Below, in pieces: positions 12,158 through 14,989 of a DNA stretch of 14,989 nucleotides. The notes beneath the pieces are model-generated. The model was not told the origin of the DNA. It ran no database searches and was given only the letters and a program-made list of their open reading frames with translations. Both the position numbers and the translations under genes were made by a program. The stretch covers positions 1 through 14,989 of the forward strand of contig JAFZZX010000134.1 of the NCBI GenBank assembly GCA_017615515.1, read 5' to 3'. Numbering within the stretch: the first letter of the stretch is position 1; each line of letters begins with the position of its first letter. The stretch is from Clostridia bacterium (GTDB taxonomy: Bacteria > Bacillota > Clostridia > Christensenellales > CAG-1252).

Positions 12158-14578
12158 TTACTTGACGGGTCTCAAATGCCAGATCCTGTCGCCGTACTCC
12201 TTGACCGCTCTGTCCGCCGCAAAGAAGCCGGACTGCGCGATATTGATAAGGCTCTTTTTGTTCCAAGCCATCGGATCGTTGTACGCCTTTTCGAGACGCT
12301 TCTGCGCCGCCGCGTAACTGTCGAAGTCCGCAAGCACCATATAGGGATCCGCCATGCCGCCGCGACCGATGGTCAATAGGTCGGCGAGCTCATGAAAACT
12401 CACGCCGCCGATGCCGTTCCTCAGCATATCGATGACCCTGCGGATGCGATAGTTGTTGCGATAATACTGCGTGGGCTCGTAGCCGCCTTGATACAGGCTG
12501 TCCACCTCGTCACTGGAGAGACCGAAGATGAAGATATTGTCCTTGCCGACGTGCTCGAAGATCTCGACGTTCGCGCCGTCCATCGTGCCGATCGTGACCG
12601 CGCCGTTGATCATGAACTTCATATTGCCGGTACCCGACGCTTCCTTACCCGCCACGCTGATCTGCTCGCTGACTTCGGACGCGGGCATAATGAGCTCCGC
12701 CAAAGACACGCGATAGTTCTCGAGGAACACCACCTTGATCCTGCCGCGGACGTCGGGATCGTTGTTGATCACGTTGCCCATCGTATAGATCAGGCGAATG
12801 ATCAGCTTCGCGACGTAGTAGCTGGAAGCCGCCTTCGCGCTGAAGATGAAGGTACGCGGCGTGAACTCCATATCGGGATTATCCTTGAGATCGCAGTAGA
12901 GGTCGAGGATATGCAAGGCATTCAAAAGCTGACGCTTGTACTCGTGGAGCCTCTTGACCTGCACGTCGAAGATACTGTCGGTATCCACGGCGACGCCGTT
13001 GTTATCCAAAATATACTTCGCGAGGCGCTCTTTATTCTTGTGCTTGATCTCGGCGAGCTGCTTCATGACCGTCTTGTCGTCCGCGTACTTCATGAGCGCG
13101 GAGAGGTCGGCGTCTTTAATGAAGCTGTCCCCGATGAGTTCCTTGATGCAGGAAGTCAGGAGCGGGTTCGCCTCGGCGAGCCAACGACGGTGCGTAATGC
13201 CGTTCGTGACGTTGGTGAAACGAGCGGGCGTCAGCTTGTAAACGTCGTTGAAAACGTCCTTCTTGAGAATGTCGCTATGCAGCGCGGAAACGCCGTTGAT
13301 CGTATGCGAAGCATACAAGCACAGATTCGCCATACGGATCTCGCCGTACGCCATGATCGCCGCCTTGCTGACCTTGTCCCAATCGTTCGGGAAGGCTTCC
13401 CACAGATCGATGCAGTAACGACGGTTCATCTCGACGATCAACTGATAGATACGCGGGAGCTGCTGTTCGACGAGCCCTTGCGGCCACTTCTCGAGCGCCT
13501 CCGCCATGACGGTGTGGTTGGTGTAGGAGATCACGTTGCGAACGATGTCCCACGCCTTCTCCCAGCCGTAGCCGTGTTCGTCGATCAAGAGACGCATCAA
13601 CTCGGGAATGACGAGGGTCGGATGGGTGTCGTTGATGTGGATCGCGACGAGGTCGGCGAGGTTGTCGAGCGAAGGATTGTACCTCAGGTGGTTACGCAGA
13701 ATGGACTGCACCGACGCGGAGACGAAGAAGTATTGCTGTTTCAAGCGGAGCATCTTGCCCTCGACGTTGTTATCCGCGGGATAGAGAACCTTGGAGATCG
13801 ACTCGGCGAGCGCCTGGTTCTCCATTGCCTTCAGATACTCGCCTTGGTTGAATAGGTGCATATCGAAATCGGTCGGCGACTTCGCGCTCCACAGGCGAAT
13901 GCGGTTGACCGCGTCGTTGTCGTAGCCCGAGATGTGCATATCATAGGCGAGCGCGAGGATCGGGGTGTAGTTCTTGAGCTCCACCTTCAAAATGCCGTCG
14001 TTCCAGGTCTCCTCGACCTTGCCGCCGAAATGCACCTCGAAGGTCTCTTCGGGACGGGGTGCGAGCCACACGTCGCCCTTCTCGAGCCAACGGTCGGGCA
14101 TCTCGACCTGCCAGCCGTCCACGATCTTCTGCTGGAAGATGCCGTAGTCGTACTTGATCGAGAACCCGCAAGCGGGATAGCCTTCCGAGGTCAAAGCGTC
14201 CATATACGCGGATGCGAGACGGCCGAGACCGCCGTTGCCGAGACCTGCGTCGGGCTCGATCTCTTCGAGCTCCTCGAGATCGTAGCCGAGGCTTTTGAGC
14301 GCCGCCGCCATCTTGTCGGTCAAGCCGATATTAAAGAGGTGGTTCTTGAGGGATCTGCCGGGCAGGAACTCCATCGACATATAGAAGACCTGCTTGTATT
14401 TGCCTTGATGGATCTTATTCTTGAACTCGACGCGCTGACGGGTCAGGATGTTCCTGACGACCATACAGACCGCTTCGTACATTTGGGTTTTGGTGGCGTC
14501 CTTCGCGAGGATCCCCTGTTGTCTCGCTACCTGTTCTTCGAGTAGCGTTTTGAGTTGTTGTTCGGTATATTGTTTCAT
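12158..14578 (-). CDS. glgP: Glycogen/starch/alpha-glucan phosphorylase
   Basis: The 806-residue enzyme releases glucose-1-phosphate from alpha-1,4-glucan ends using inorganic phosphate. It is full length for the GT35 family. Clear landmarks are EFLPGRSL (70-77), DAGLGNGGLGRLASAYMD (110-127), HINDTHP (314-320), VKRLHEYKRQLLN (541-553) and the pyridoxal-phosphate segment EASGTGNMKF (646-655), with K654 as the expected cofactor lysine, followed by GTMDGANVEI. No N-terminal serine-phosphorylation segment of the animal type is obvious, which fits a bacterial enzyme. ATG 14578 has AAAGGA about 8 bases upstream. It lies 27 bases after glgA and 12 bases before the GH13 gene, within one operon. Whether it prefers glycogen or maltodextrin is not visible, but the glgA neighbour favours glycogen. 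Confidence 0.95.
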   Translation of the reverse strand: MKQYTEQQLKTLLEEQVARQQGILAKDATKTQMYEAVCMVVRNILTRQRVEFKNKIHQGKYKQVFYMSMEFLPGRSLKNHLFNIGLTDKMAAALKSLGYDLEELEEIEPDAGLGNGGLGRLASAYMDALTSEGYPACGFSIKYDYGIFQQKIVDGWQVEMPDRWLEKGDVWLAPRPEETFEVHFGGKVEETWNDGILKVELKNYTPILALAYDMHISGYDNDAVNRIRLWSAKSPTDFDMHLFNQGEYLKAMENQALAESISKVLYPADNNVEGKMLRLKQQYFFVSASVQSILRNHLRYNPSLDNLADLVAIHINDTHPTLVIPELMRLLIDEHGYGWEKAWDIVRNVISYTNHTVMAEALEKWPQGLVEQQLPRIYQLIVEMNRRYCIDLWEAFPNDWDKVSKAAIMAYGEIRMANLCLYASHTINGVSALHSDILKKDVFNDVYKLTPARFTNVTNGITHRRWLAEANPLLTSCIKELIGDSFIKDADLSALMKYADDKTVMKQLAEIKHKNKERLAKYILDNNGVAVDTDSIFDVQVKRLHEYKRQLLNALHILDLYCDLKDNPDMEFTPRTFIFSAKAASSYYVAKLIIRLIYTMGNVINNDPDVRGRIKVVFLENYRVSLAELIMPASEVSEQISVAGKEASGTGNMKFMINGAVTIGTMDGANVEIFEHVGKDNIFIFGLSSDEVDSLYQGGYEPTQYYRNNYRIRRVIDMLRNGIGGVSFHELADLLTIGRGGMADPYMVLADFDSYAAAQKRLEKAYNDPMAWNKKSLINIAQSGFFAADRAVKEYGDRIWHLRPVK

Positions 14579-14605
14579 TGTTCGGTCCTTTCTCCTGTCC
14601 GTTGA

Positions 14606-14989
14606 TTATTTGAGAGATTTGTACAGATCCGCGTAGTTTTTCGCCGATGCGGACCAGCTGAAATCTTTGGTCATGCCGTTCTTCACGACGATAGCCCAAT
14701 CGTCCTTCCTATTGTAATAGGTATCCACCGCGCGCCAGATCGCGCCGAGCATATCCTGCGCGTTAAAGGTCTTGAAGGTATAACCGACGCCTTCCTTCGT
14801 CTCGGGGTTGAAGGGAGGAACGGTGTCTTTCAGACCGCCGGTCTCACGCACGACGGGCACCGAGCCGTAACGCATCGCGATCATCTGCGACAAGCCGCAG
14901 GGCTCGAATTTGCTGGGCATCAAGAACATATCGGACGAGGCGTAGAGTTTGCTTGCCAAGTCTTTGCTGAAGTTGATGATGACGCGCAG
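14606..14989 (-). CDS. glgA: Glycogen synthase, C-terminal part (gene continues beyond window)
   Basis: The 127 visible residues form the end of the C-terminal Rossmann domain of an ADP-glucose-dependent starch/glycogen synthase (GT5), which extends alpha-1,4-glucan chains. The frame is open through the right edge, so the N-terminal three quarters lie outside. Recognisable segments are LRVIINFSKDLASKLYASSD, then PSKFEPCGLSQMIAMRYG with the conserved active-site Glu in FEPCG, then VPVVRETGGLKDTV. The tail FSWSASAKNYADLYKSL is typical of the C-terminus. It is first of the visible glycogen genes, 27 bases ahead of glgP. Genes for ADP-glucose pyrophosphorylase (glgC/glgD) would be expected upstream, outside the window. 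Confidence 0.93.
   Translation of the reverse strand: MRVIINFSKDLASKLYASSDMFLMPSKFEPCGLSQMIAMRYGSVPVVRETGGLKDTVPPFNPETKEGVGYTFKTFNAQDMLGAIWRAVDTYYNRKDDWAIVVKNGMTKDFSWSASAKNYADLYKSLK

Noticed and set aside
12392-13855. Open frame of 487 codons on the plus strand opposite glgP
   Set aside because: It is a shadow of glgP: rich in Asp, Val, His and Arg with no family features, while glgP is complete on the minus strand.

Overview
The window looks like chromosomal DNA from a Gram-positive, Clostridia-type member of the Bacillota. The signs are strong AGGAGG-type ribosome binding sites, near-consensus sigma-A promoters, a fructose PTS operon in the Bacillota style, bacterial glycogen genes and CCA encoded in the tRNA gene. 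Coding DNA is moderately GC-rich and the gaps are AT-richer. An uncultured gut lineage is possible, but nothing in the window names a genus.

Left part (1-3904, all minus strand). Three genes are transcribed leftward: a 221-residue TerY-like von Willebrand A (VWA) protein, a PP2C-type phosphatase with a long unassigned N-terminal region, and a divergent Ser/Thr kinase-like protein whose 3' end lies outside the window. This VWA-phosphatase-kinase set matches the 'TerY-P triad' proposed as a phosphorylation switch, but no TerC, TerD or TerZ gene is visible. Upstream are a predicted promoter, an excellent ribosome binding site and what looks like a frame-disrupted small gene of about 50 codons. 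A perfect 10-bp hairpin with a short T run separates the VWA gene from the phosphatase gene.

Middle part. A monocistronic YdeI/OmpD-associated family gene (4043-4612, minus) is divergent from a rightward fructose operon (4919-9758): fruK, fruA (EIIA-EIIB-EIIC), ptsH (HPr) and ptsI (Enzyme I). Together these encode a complete route from phosphoenolpyruvate and fructose to fructose-1,6-bisphosphate. The HPr keeps His15 but has Arg at position 46, where the regulatory Ser normally sits.

Junction (9759-10312). This gap holds the operon terminator, a stretch resembling the end of an IS3-family element, five 19-20 bp direct repeats, two terminators read on the minus strand, and a tRNA-Arg(CCG) gene with its own promoter.

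Right part (10313-14989, all minus strand). A glycogen operon is read leftward: glgA (only its C-terminal part lies in the window), glgP, and an intracellular GH13 glycosidase. Together they synthesise glycogen, phosphorolyse it and hydrolyse the oligosaccharides. The sugar and glycogen genes form two coherent carbon-metabolism units. The triad is the accessory, signalling-like part of the window.
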